From contig NZ_CP067041.1 of assembly GCF_016599855.1 (NCBI RefSeq), positions 1,488,001-1,552,000 on the forward strand: a DNA stretch of 64,000 nucleotides, read 5' to 3'. This stretch comes from Bradyrhizobium diazoefficiens (GTDB lineage Bacteria; Pseudomonadota; Alphaproteobacteria; Rhizobiales; Xanthobacteraceae). Positions 41,649 through 50,179 of the stretch are shown in pieces. Made by a program: the position numbers and the translations under genes. The notes below the pieces were generated by a model, which saw nothing but the letters and a program-made list of their open reading frames with translations, was not told the DNA's origin and searched no databases. The first letter of the stretch is position 1. Each line of letters opens with the position of its first letter.

Positions 41649-42035
41649 GGAAGTGATCACGGAAACGGGAGCCGTCGTTGGTTCTCCAAGGACGACAAGG
41701 CCCGGATCATCGAGGAGACGCTGGCGCCAGGCGCGGTCGTTTCCGAGATTGCCCGGCGACACGGGCTGACCCCACAACAGCTGTTCACTTGGCGCCGGCA
41801 AGCACGCCGGTTGCCGAAGCCGATGGCTGACGATCCGCCGTTTGTACCGGCGGTGGTAGACGCCAGGGCGCCAGTCGCGTTTGCTGGCCATGAGCGCAAG
41901 ACGGTGCGACGCAAGGCCAAACCGGATGTTGGAGGCATCGAGATCGAAGCCGAGGGCGTCACGATCCGGGTCGGCCGAGGCGCGGACGTGGCGATGATTG
42001 CGGCCATCGTCCATGCGCTGAAGGCAAGCCGGTGA
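41649..42035 (+). pseudogene. tnpA: IS66 tnpA, frameshifted start
   Basis: Most of the gene is readable: RRWFSKDDKARIIEETLAPG, SEIARRHGLTPQQLFTWRRQ and the C-terminal IEIEAEGVTIRVGRGADVAM. The natural N-terminus (LEVITE) is one base out of frame near 41670. The stop overlaps the tnpB start by 4 bp. Confidence 0.8.
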
Positions 42036-42387
42036 TCGGCCCGTCCGGAACTGTCCGGGTGATGGTGGCAACCACACCGGTCGACTTCCGCAAGGGAATG
42101 GAGGGGCTTGCTATGTTGGTACGTGAGCACATGAAGGCCGATCCGTTCTCGGGTGCTGTTTATGTGTTCCGAGCCAAGCGGGCGGACCGGATCAAGCTGA
42201 TCTTCTGGGATGGTACGCGTTTGTGCCTGTTCGCCAAGCGGCCCGAGGAAGGTGTCTTCCGCTGGCCGAAGATCGAGGATGCGTGATGCGTTTGTCGGCG
42301 GCGGAATTGTCGGCGCTGCTCGAAGGGCTCGATTGGCGGCGTGTCCACGCGGCACGGGAGACGGTCGTCCCGACGCAAGCCGGATAA
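42032..42387 (+). pseudogene. tnpB: IS66 tnpB, 3' frameshift
   Basis: MIGPSGTVRVMVATTPVDFR and FRAKRADRIKLIFWDGTRLC are intact. A missing base at the GAGGATGCGTG near 42280 creates an early stop. The rest (SAAELSALLEGLDWRRVH) continues in another frame to about 42387. Confidence 0.85.
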
Positions 42388-42461
42388 TTGTGGGCCGCGC
42401 TGCGGCGAAGTGAATCAGGGGCATCGAGCACGTCGTCAGGCGGGCGCGAATATGCTCTGAT

Positions 42462-43973
42462 TTGCCTGTGAGCGATAACCTTTCTGATGATCCCGAGACG
42501 CTGAAGGCGATGCTGCTTGCCAAGCGGCACGAGAGCGAGCGGCTGCGCCAGATCATCAAGGAGCTGCAGCGTCATCGCTTTGGCCGGAAGGCCGAGACGC
42601 TTCCCGAGGAGCAGATGCTGCTCGGTCTCGAGGACGTCCAACAGGTTGCGGCCTGTCCGGAAGCCAGCCAGGACGAGACAGCTCCGGAAGGCCGGCCGGA
42701 GCGCGCACGCAGGCGCCGCAACAATCGCGGAGCACTCCCGGCGCATCTGCCGCGGATCGAGCTCGTCGTCGACCTCGACGCCAAGACCTGTCCCTGCTGC
42801 AAGGGCGAGTTGCACCGGATCGGTGAAGACAAGAGCGAGCGGCTGGACATGGTACCGGCGCAGTTCCGCGTTGTCGTCACCCGACGTCCCAAATACGCCT
42901 GCCGGGCCTGCGAAGATGGCGTCCTGCAGGCCGAGGCTCCGGCCCGGCTGTTCGAGGGCGGCCTGCCGACGGAGGCAACCGTCGCCCAGGTTTCTGGTGT
43001 TCAAATACGCCGATCACCTGCCGCTCTACCGGCAGGCCCAGATCTATGCCCGCCAGGGCATCGCTCTCGATCGATCGACGCTGGCGGACTGGGTTGGGCA
43101 TGCTGCCTTCCATCTGCGCCCGCTGCATGAGCGCCTTCTCACGGTGCTTCGCGCGAGGTCCAAGCTGTTCGCCGACGAGACGACGGTGCCGGTGCTCGAT
43201 CCCGGTCGAGGGCGCACCAAGACCGGCCAGCTCTGGGCCTATGCTGCCGACGACAGGCCCTGGGGCGGCCTCGATCCGCCCGGCATCGCCTATGTCTATG
43301 CACCCGATCGCAAAGCCGAGCGGCTGTTCAGCCATCTTGCCGGTTCAAAGGCGTCCTGCAGGTCGATGGCTACAACGCCTACCCAAAGCTTGCCGAACGT
43401 GGCGAAGTCGAGCTCGCCTTCTGCTGGGTGCACATGCGGCGCAACTTCTACGAACTCGCGACAGCCGGCCCCGCGCCGATCGCGAGCGAGGCGCTGAAGC
43501 ACATTGCCGCATTCTACGCGATCGAGAAGGAGATCCGCGGCCGCAGCGCCGAGGAGCGTCGCCTCGTGCGGCAGCAGAAGAGCCGACCACTGGCCGATCC
43601 TGGCTGCGCGCCAAGCTGGCTCTCATCAGCCAGAAGATCAAGCTCGCCGAAGCCATCCGCTACGGCCTCTCGCGCTGGCAAGGCTTAACGCGCTTCATCG
43701 ATGACGGACGCATCGAACTCGACAACAATACGGTCGAACGATCGATCCGAGAAGCTCAGTCGCAAGAACGCGCTGTTTGCCGGATCCGACGGTGGCGCCG
43801 AACACTGGGCTGTCGTCGCGTCCCTGGTCAAGACCTGCAAGATCAACGACGTCGATCCGCTCGCCTATCTCACCGACGTCCTGACCAGGATCGTCAACGG
43901 GCATTCAAACCGCGACATCGACCAGCTACTGCCTTGGGCCTACCGCGCTCAAGCCCTCAAAGCCGTGGCCTGA
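42462..43973 (+). pseudogene. tnpC: IS66 tnpC, several frameshifts
   Basis: Blocks in order: a coiled-coil start (SERLRQIIKELQRHRFGRKA), the zinc-finger-like CPCCKGEL...CRACE, LPLYRQAQIYARQGI, the first catalytic region FADETTVPVLDPGRG, VDGYNAYPKLAERG, CWVHMRRNFYELA, and DDGRIELDNNTVERSIR with the catalytic Glu. The tail NRDIDQLLPWAYR follows. Frame changes occur near 42995, 43345, 43610 and 43750. Confidence 0.85.
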
Positions 43974-43984
43974 GAACGACGATT

Positions 43985-44862
43985 AACGCTGCCAACAACT
44001 ATCCGGGCTGCGTCGGTGTCGTCGTCTCCCGAGCCTCATGGACGCGCCGCCAGTCCAGTCCTTGCAGCGGCGCCGACAATTGCGCCGCCGACGGACGCAT
44101 CACCCCATCTTCAATCTTCGGCCAACGGAAGATGCCGTCTTCCAGGCGCTTCGCTAGCAGGCACAGGCCGGTCCCATCCCAGAAGATCAGCTTGATCTGG
44201 TGCGCCCGCTTGGCCCGGATCACATAGAGCTGCACCCGAGAACGGATCGGCCATCATGGCCTCGCACACCAGTGTCGCCAATCCTTCGGCGCCTCGCGGA
44301 AGTCGAGCGGCTTGGTCGCCACCATCACTCGAACCGTCCCGGACGGACCGATCACCTGTTCGCCTTGCGCCTGAACGATGGCCGCGATCATGTTGGCATC
44401 CGCACCGCGGCCAGCCCGAATTGTAATGCCGTCGACCTCAATCTCGATCGTCCCCACGTCGGGCCTGGGCTTGCATCACGGCGCTTTGCACTTCGGGCGA
44501 AGAGTAGCCGTCTGCGCGACCGCATCCACCGCCGCCGGCACAAACTGCAATTCTTGCGCTTCAGAATGCTTGACCGCGGCTTCTCTCAGTTCCCGACGCC
44601 AGCCGAACAACTGCTGGGCGACAACCCATGGCGCCGAGCCCGCGGCACAGACCGAGTCACCACTCGTCGCGATCTCCGCAATGGTCCGCGCCTTGTCTTC
44701 GTTGTGCCACTTCCGACGGCGACCGGCCCCGGTGAAGACTTCCAAGCGCCGGACCGCTTCCGTGATAGCACTGCGCACTATGTCCATCCTAAGCCTAGCG
44801 ACCAAAACCAAGCCGCAGACTCGCAGACTCACCACGTCATCCGAAAGGTGGCCGCAGGACAT
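43985..44862 (-). pseudogene. Second IS66 fragment (tnpB and tnpA), inverted
   Basis: The minus strand carries a tnpA relic (44476-44862: RRRKWHNEDKARTIAEIATS, WVVAQQLFGWRREL). A broken tnpB follows (44254-44457 and 43999-44235: IGPSGTVRVMVATKPLDFRE, IKLIFWDGTGLCLLAKRLED, PLQGLDWRRVHEARET). tnpC is missing. Its tnpB end abuts the end of the plus-strand IS66 tnpC, giving a head-to-head inverted arrangement. Confidence 0.8.
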
Positions 44863-44879
44863 CGCTTAGTATGCTCGAA

Positions 44880-45050
44880 GTCGGGGTGCGGATGGCGCTC
44901 GCATGCGTCCTCGTTTGCCAATCCACCATCGAGCCCATGATCGGACACATGAAGACCCACGGCCACCGGGGTACCGATGATCTTGACTCAGGGATCTCGG
45001 CGATCTCGCGCAGAATAGCGACCGTTCTATCCATCGACGCACCGCCGCAC
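44880..45050 (+). pseudogene. Short IS5-family relic
   Basis: The plus strand reads CQSTIEPMIGHMKTHGHRGT, the Glu-containing R.A.EP.IGH.K block of IS5-type transposases. Nothing else of the element is recognisable. Confidence 0.45.
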
Positions 45051-45145
45051 AGGTATGCTCGCGCAGGTAGTTCGGCATGCTGTTGAAGACATCTCAAACT
45101 GCATCGTTGCATGCTTTGCTCATCATTCAAATCACCGTGTCATGA

Positions 45146-45523
45146 TCATCGGGGCCTGCCAAATACAAGATAGCGGTTGGTCGCGTAAGAAAGCAGAGCG
45201 AGAAGGGGGAGGACAAGGCTTTGCCCCGCGAGCGGCGATATTGCAAGGGCAGTCAATTCGTCCAGCAGCAGGATGTTCACGAGCCAGACCGCCGCGTAGC
45301 CAACCACAAAGGGTAGAAGTACCGAAAGCCTTCGACTGCGAAACACCAGTCTTCCGGTGGAATGAAAATTGAACACAACGCCGCAAGGAGTCGAGAGGTT
45401 GATGGCAAGTTGATGAGATCCGAGCAACATGTAAACAAGCGCAAATAGAGCATAGCCGAAGGCCGTGTTGGCGACGCCGACCAGTACGAACTTGATGAAA
45501 TTGACCGGCGTGCGCTCGCCCAC
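45146..45523 (-). CDS. GtrA-like small membrane protein (lipid-linked sugar flippase family)
   Basis: This 125-residue protein has four predicted membrane segments and the GtrA-family start (NFIKFVLVGVANTAFGYALF), followed by a conserved Asn/Phe-rich loop (VVFNFHSTGRLVFR) and SYATNRYLVF near the end. GtrA proteins are thought to flip undecaprenyl-phosphate-linked sugars for surface polysaccharide modification. A GtrB/DPM1-like glycosyltransferase lies 0.6 kb upstream on the same strand, the usual partner. The gene is complete; the intervening 0.59 kb probably held decayed sequence. Confidence 0.82.
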   Translation of the reverse strand: MGERTPVNFIKFVLVGVANTAFGYALFALVYMLLGSHQLAINLSTPCGVVFNFHSTGRLVFRSRRLSVLLPFVVGYAAVWLVNILLLDELTALAISPLAGQSLVLPLLALLSYATNRYLVFGRPR

Positions 45524-46115
45524 ATAACTAGGGGCGCCACCTGCCTGAACGTCACTTCGTTTGGCCGGCTCTTGCGCGGCCCGCAGCCGCCTCCAGGCAG
45601 GACGATTTCAACGGAGTGACGCCAGGGCGATAGCTGAGCGAACCGATACTTAGGAAATTCTGATCAAACACTGCATTGTATCCCGTGCGCCAAATTCATC
45701 GCCAACCCGTGCATCGAACCTACCACTTTCGCGATGGCTCGTTCTCATCCCAGCAATCGCCGTGCCACTCCTAGAACTTGATGGGCGCCTTGCTGAATGA
45801 AAGACACTCGCGTGTCTACCAATGTCGCTGGTGGAGGCCGTGCGTCGTTTGCTGGCTTTGTGACGTCCGGGTGTTCAATTGGACATGGGTGGCACGAAAT
45901 TTGAGGAAGATCATGCCGGTGGCCTCGTACGGAGCTTGAACGTTTGCTTGAGGATGAGGCGCTCCGTGTTGTTGTCACCGGGAACATTTGGCATCGGTGC
46001 GCTATCCGGCATCACACGGTATGTCGCCCGCGTTAAGGCCTCGCAGGTTGCTGCCAGGAATGGACCCTCGGCGATGACATCAGACTACAACAGCAAGAAT
46101 ACTCGTGGAGCTCGT
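45524..46115. other. Intergenic, no supportable gene
   Basis: Roughly 590 bp between the gtrA-like and gtrB-like genes. Short open frames only. A TGGCACGAAATTTGAG at 45884 resembles a sigma-54 promoter but lacks the invariant GC at -12. Confidence 0.35.
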
Positions 46116-47084
46116 TCATTCGCTGTGACCTCTGGCAATCGAGTCCACAATGAACAGTGGTCGATTTTTAGTGCTGAGATAGATCCGCCCAACATATTCG
46201 CCTATAATGCTCAAGGCAATCATTTGAAAAAAGGAAACGACGATGATGGAAAGCATGAGCCTCGTCCATACAGGTACGACCGCTAAGTAGATCCAAACGT
46301 AGAGCGAATAGGCGGCCACTCCGACAAATGCAACAAACAAGCCGAGGGCGACAATCGATGAGAACCGCAGCAAAACCATCGAATACCCAAGAAACGCATC
46401 GGCAGCGAGCCTAACCATTTTAGCGAGAGGGTATTTCGTGCAGCCAGCATAGCGTTTGTGCCGATCATACTCGAATGCGACCTGCTTGAAGCCGATCGAA
46501 GCGACCATTCCGCGAATGAAGCGGTCCCGCTCCGGCATTTGCGCAATGATGTCGGCTATCCTGCGAGACATCAATCTGAAGTCCCCCGTATCGACGGGAA
46601 TGAAAATATCAGTCGAGCGTTCGAGGAGCCGATAAAAAACTCTTGCGGTAGATGCCTTAAACCAGGTCTCTCCAGCACGAGTAGTTCGTTGGCCGTACAC
46701 AACGTCAGCAGAGGTCTGTTTCATTTTATCAAGCATTTGGGCGAGAAGCTCTGGAGGATCCTGCAGGTCCGCATCGATTATGAGGACAGCTCGTCCCCGA
46801 ACTGCAGCGAGCCCGGCCGTAGTCGCGACTTGATGGCCGTAATTGCGCGAAAGCTTGATCGCGACAACGTTTCCGTGGGCGGTTAGGCAGGTCATCGTCT
46901 CCCAAGTTCCGTCAGTGGAGCCGTCATCTACCAGAATGAGTTCGTAGCTGGCACCGACTGCAGTGGCCGCACTACCACAGCAACGCCGAACTAGCTCATG
47001 GAGCACCAAAACCTCGTTGTAACAAGGCACGACGATTGACAGCTCTAAGTCGCAAATCCGAGGAATTTCCATAGGGGACCGCAT
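46116..47084 (-). CDS. GtrB/DPM1-like glycosyltransferase (GT2, membrane-anchored)
   Basis: This 322-residue protein has a GT-A domain with ELSIVVPCYNE, LVDDGSTDGTW, NYGHQVATTAGL and the metal-binding DADLQDPPE (near residue 102-110), then QRTTRAGETWFKAS. Two C-terminal membrane helices (about 235-260 and 270-295) are of the GtrB type. GtrB enzymes load a sugar from a nucleotide donor onto undecaprenyl phosphate on the cytosolic side. A shorter start at 47072 (MEIPRI) is equally possible. It is divergent from the methyltransferase at 47223 and upstream of the GtrA-like gene. Confidence 0.88.
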   Translation of the reverse strand: MRSPMEIPRICDLELSIVVPCYNEVLVLHELVRRCCGSAATAVGASYELILVDDGSTDGTWETMTCLTAHGNVVAIKLSRNYGHQVATTAGLAAVRGRAVLIIDADLQDPPELLAQMLDKMKQTSADVVYGQRTTRAGETWFKASTARVFYRLLERSTDIFIPVDTGDFRLMSRRIADIIAQMPERDRFIRGMVASIGFKQVAFEYDRHKRYAGCTKYPLAKMVRLAADAFLGYSMVLLRFSSIVALGLFVAFVGVAAYSLYVWIYLAVVPVWTRLMLSIIVVSFFQMIALSIIGEYVGRIYLSTKNRPLFIVDSIARGHSE

Positions 47085-47222
47085 AAGCCTAGGAAGCGTC
47101 CGCGTTTAACTCATCGGGTTTCAAACGTCACCGCTCAGGTGTAGTAGGGGATCGGCGGCTTTACGATTTCCTAAGCCGGATGTATTCCTTGTCGCGCAAA
47201 CTGTGCGCTACGCAGGGTCCCA

Positions 47223-47990
47223 ATGATTAATGAAGTGAGCCTCTCCGTTCATCGCCAGATCGGCAGCGAATTTTCAGAAAACGAGTTTGATGAAGACTTT
47301 CCGCCTGGTTATGAGCGACACTACTGGCACCGCGCTCGGAGCGCCATTGTAAAGAGCTATGTCCACGCGTTTTGTGGCCTCAGCGATGCGCTCCTCGAAA
47401 TCGGCGCTGCTCGGGGTCACTACGTTAACGTCTTGCGCAAAGCCGGGTTCGACGCGTACGGCTGCGACCTGGGCGATCCGTGGGTCCACGAGGAGACGCG
47501 ATCGTTTGTTTTTCCAAAGACTGAGTTTGCCGATATCGATAAGGAGCTGCGCGCTCGAGTCACCACGGTTCTGCTCTTGGACGTGCTTGAGCATATCGAG
47601 CAGCCGGTCACTTTCATCGAAGAAATTTCTCGTGCGTTTCCGGCGCTGCGTTCGCTGATCATCACTGTGCCAGCGCGGCAGGAGCTGTGGTCGAACTATG
47701 ATGAACATTACCGCCATTTCCTACGCTACGATGTCACTGAACTTCGCAAATTGGCGCTTCGATCGCGCCTTTCGATTAAGTCCTACAGCTACTTCTTTCA
47801 TGCCTTGTATGTGCCGGCCTTATTGATGAAGAAACTAGGCATGAAGCGTAAGACTGCGTTTGGGGTGCCCAAATCATCAGGATTGCATGGACTGTTAGGG
47901 ACTGTATTTTGGGCGGAAAAGCAACTTTTGCCGAAGAATCTCTACGGCACGTCACTGATCTGCGCCTGCGGCAAGGACCCTCCGACCTGA
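47223..47990 (+). CDS. Class I SAM-dependent methyltransferase
   Basis: This 255-residue protein has a methyltransferase_11/23-type core: motif I LLEIGAARGHYVNVLR (near 57-73), an acidic end of strand 2 (YGCDLGD), motif DVLEHIEQP (near 122-130) and a strand ITVPARQELWS. The DEHYRHFLRYDVTEL segment is common in methyltransferases linked to polysaccharide synthesis (UbiG/small sugar types). It is divergent from the GtrB-like gene, and intergenic space is only 138 bp. A role in methylating a surface sugar or lipid carrier intermediate is inference. Confidence 0.8.
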   Translation: MINEVSLSVHRQIGSEFSENEFDEDFPPGYERHYWHRARSAIVKSYVHAFCGLSDALLEIGAARGHYVNVLRKAGFDAYGCDLGDPWVHEETRSFVFPKTEFADIDKELRARVTTVLLLDVLEHIEQPVTFIEEISRAFPALRSLIITVPARQELWSNYDEHYRHFLRYDVTELRKLALRSRLSIKSYSYFFHALYVPALLMKKLGMKRKTAFGVPKSSGLHGLLGTVFWAEKQLLPKNLYGTSLICACGKDPPT

Positions 47991-48149
47991 GAAGTCCCAA
48001 GTATCTGTTGGCCCACCGCAGATGTCACGGGGCAGCGACCAAACCGGTTAGGCGCGCGCGCCTACGAACAGCAGCATCCGATTGTTCACGAAAGATGCAG
48101 CTGAGCCTGCCGGGCGACATGCGAAACTGCCGCCTGACGACACAAGGAA

Positions 48150-48495
48150 GTGTCGCCCCGACACGATCAGAACGAGAGTTTTATGCGCGGTGGCTCAGTT
48201 CAGGTCCTCGGCGGTTAATGGATCCGCGGAAGCAGGCCATGCTGGAGCAGGTCCACCTCAACGTGAAGTTTCACTTCGTGCCGATAAGCGCGTCCTGGCT
48301 CAATCAGGTCAAGGTCTGTTCTCGATCTTGCAAAGACAGTCACTTAGCGGCACCTCCTTCCCAGCCTCAAGCAGCTTCAGGAACACACCAATGCCTACGT
48401 CAATGCGTACAACGAAATGCCGAGCCTTTCGTCTGGGCTAAGAAAAGAGCCCGTCAACGCCCGTTGAAGGGCCGCCGTATCACTCAGATCTGATT
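48150..48495 (+). pseudogene. IS630-family C-terminal relic
   Basis: Pieces in two frames read HLNVKFHFVPISASWLNQVK, then a QRQSLSGTSF segment and AEPFVWAKKRARQRPLKGRR ITQ. This is the catalytic-Glu-containing C-terminal end of IS630 transposases (usual HFTPT.ASWLNQVE.WF..L). The rest is missing. Confidence 0.75.
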
Positions 48496-48886
48496 CCGGG
48501 TACTAGCAGTGGTATAAGGCTATCGCCAGCAGGTACGACGGAAGCCCGCGCGTCCGTGCTTGTTACACGACAAATCATTCTGCCTACACCGGCGTCCCGG
48601 ACTATCAGGAGGGGCAGTAGTGGCTGCTCAGTAGCGCGCAGAAGAAGAGCTGTGCCTGCAAATCGGCGTTTGCACCTCTCGGCTCTTCGGATCGACACTT
48701 TGTGGTCGGTGGGGCGAATGACGCGCGACACGGACGTAGGAAATGAAATGCTCATCGCGCCAATGCCGCGGCTGATAACGCCGATGGAGTCGGGCGCGCT
48801 GTCGGGAGCTCGCAGATCGGCGTGGCGACCGCGGGGCGCGCGTCTGTCTGAAACCAAACGCACTTGATGTCTCGAATCCGCCCAGC

Positions 48887-48902
48887 TGTTTGGAGCGCTA
48901 CA
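48887..48902 (+). promoter_or_regulatory. NifA upstream activator site, radical SAM operon
   Basis: TGT-N10-ACA with exactly ten bases between, 55 bp upstream of the -24 element and about 73 bp from the predicted start point. Matches the NifA consensus. Confidence 0.75.
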
Positions 48903-48941
48903 TTGACCCCTCCAAGTCGTCGGTGATTCGCCACGACGTAC

Positions 48942-48957
48942 TGGCATAAATCCTGCT
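48942..48957 (+). promoter_or_regulatory. Sigma-54 (-24/-12) promoter, radical SAM operon
   Basis: TGGCATAAATCCTGCT has GG-N10-GC spacing and matches TGGCAY-N5-YTGCW. The predicted start point near 48968 leaves a ~23-nt leader with an AGAGGA ribosome site before ATG 48991. Confidence 0.75.
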
Positions 48958-48990
48958 GCAACCTTTCTGGGAGAAAGCCAAGAGGACGCC

Positions 48991-50019
48991 ATGCCAGTCG
49001 ACAATTCGCTTCCCATCGTCGTCAGCCACGCGAGAATTTGCGTGTCTTTCTACTGCAATCTTCATTGCGAGCACTGCTATGTTCCTGAAGAGTATCGGGA
49101 TCAATACAAGCGGCTTTTGGAGCCATCACAACTATCTGTGGAGGAGATGATAGAGTTCATCGATCTTCTCGCCGATAAATATTCCCTGAGAAAAGTTTCA
49201 CTGACGGGTGGCGAGCCGCTTCTGAAATTGGTGTTTCCGCGGACGGAAGCTCTGATCGCCCATGCGAACAAGCGAGGCCTTCAGGTGCAATTGAACACAG
49301 GAGGGCTCGGCCAGGTGCCAATTCCTGATGTCATCTCAATCTTCGACGATCCCAAGAAGCTAGCGTTCCAGTTCAGCTTTGACGGTGCGAAGCGGAACAC
49401 GGTGGACCGCTTCCGGGGCAAGGCGGGTGTTTACGAGTCTGCGCTCCGGCAGATGGCTGAGGCGGCCAATGCCGGGGCCTTGGTTCAGGCCAGGATGACT
49501 GCCAACCGGCACAACATCGGCGAGGCGCTCGACGCCTACCGGCTCCTGTCGTCAATCGGCGTGTACTCCTTCAGGGTCAAGCCGATGTTCGCCTCGGGCG
49601 TTGCCCTCGGCAATGAGGATGCGCTCTTGGGCTCGGCTGATGAAATTCGAGAGCTGCAGGAAGCTCTGATGAGGATTGCTGCGGAGCCCAGCTCAGCACG
49701 CCTCGAACTGCCGCCGCCGATTTTCGTCGATACGTCGCAGCCGCGGCCAAACGTCAGATATACCGAATGCGACTGTGGTGCCACCGCGGTCTACCTCTCT
49801 ACAAACGGCGATTTGTATCCCTGCTCCTTTGTCGTCGGGGATCCCGATAGCCAGGAGTTTCTCCTTGGCAACATCCGATCGCCGGAATTCGATCTTGAGA
49901 ACGTTTGGCGTACCTCGCCGGCTCTGAAGAAATTTCGGGCGAACAGCGGCTGCGGCCAATGCCCGAGCCAGGTCGCCCTCCTGAAGAATATCGAGAATCG
50001 TGCGCTTGCCTGCGCGTGA
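48991..50019 (+). CDS. SPASM-domain radical SAM protein, NifA-controlled
   Basis: This 342-residue protein has the radical SAM cluster motif C22-x3-C26-x2-C29 (CNLHCEHC) and the LTGGEPLLK box near 71-79. The C-terminal SPASM-like auxiliary region has C260, C262, C278 (NGDLYPCSF) and C321-x2-C324. SPASM proteins bind extra Fe-S clusters and mostly modify peptides (RiPPs) or small molecules. The gene is the first behind a NifA/sigma-54 promoter and is followed after 158 bp by an oxidoreductase gene, probably one operon. A decayed copy of its promoter and first codons is at 37.4-37.77 kb. No clear precursor peptide was found; a small overlapping frame at 50000 is the only candidate. The exact substrate is unknown. 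Confidence 0.88.
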   Translation: MPVDNSLPIVVSHARICVSFYCNLHCEHCYVPEEYRDQYKRLLEPSQLSVEEMIEFIDLLADKYSLRKVSLTGGEPLLKLVFPRTEALIAHANKRGLQVQLNTGGLGQVPIPDVISIFDDPKKLAFQFSFDGAKRNTVDRFRGKAGVYESALRQMAEAANAGALVQARMTANRHNIGEALDAYRLLSSIGVYSFRVKPMFASGVALGNEDALLGSADEIRELQEALMRIAAEPSSARLELPPPIFVDTSQPRPNVRYTECDCGATAVYLSTNGDLYPCSFVVGDPDSQEFLLGNIRSPEFDLENVWRTSPALKKFRANSGCGQCPSQVALLKNIENRALACA

Positions 50020-50179
50020 CGAAGCGATCGACAAACGGAAGGCGTTTCCATATCGGCGGTTCTCGGTGCGCGAGGAGGCAGTATCCCACCTTGTCAGCAT
50101 CCGTCAGGTCGACCCAGTGTCTGCCCTCATTGCGTCCGAAGTTCTGATTGAGGCAAAAGTGAGAGAGTATCAGAGGCAT
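50000..50179 (+). other. Possible small overlapping reading frame
   Basis: From GTG 50000, inside the end of the radical SAM gene, an open frame gives about 60 residues of plausible protein (KAFPYRRFSVREEAVSHLVS, then ALIASEVLIEAKVREYQRHA). It then continues, without a stop, as Arg-rich shadow sequence over the next gene. It could be a translationally coupled small protein whose stop has been lost, an old C-terminal extension of the radical SAM protein, or chance. No ribosome site decides it. Confidence 0.25.

Larger units (their letters stand above)
41620..43980 (+). mobile_element. IS66-family element, broken (tnpA, tnpB, tnpC)
   Basis: A full-length IS66 gene set lies on the plus strand in normal order and spacing, but each gene has at least one frameshift. 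It ends against an inverted IS66 fragment at about 43985, so the right terminal repeat cannot be placed. Confidence 0.8.

Noticed and set aside
45883..45900. TGGCACGAAATTTGAG as a sigma-54 promoter
   Set aside because: The -12 GC is GA and no coding gene follows in the right direction.
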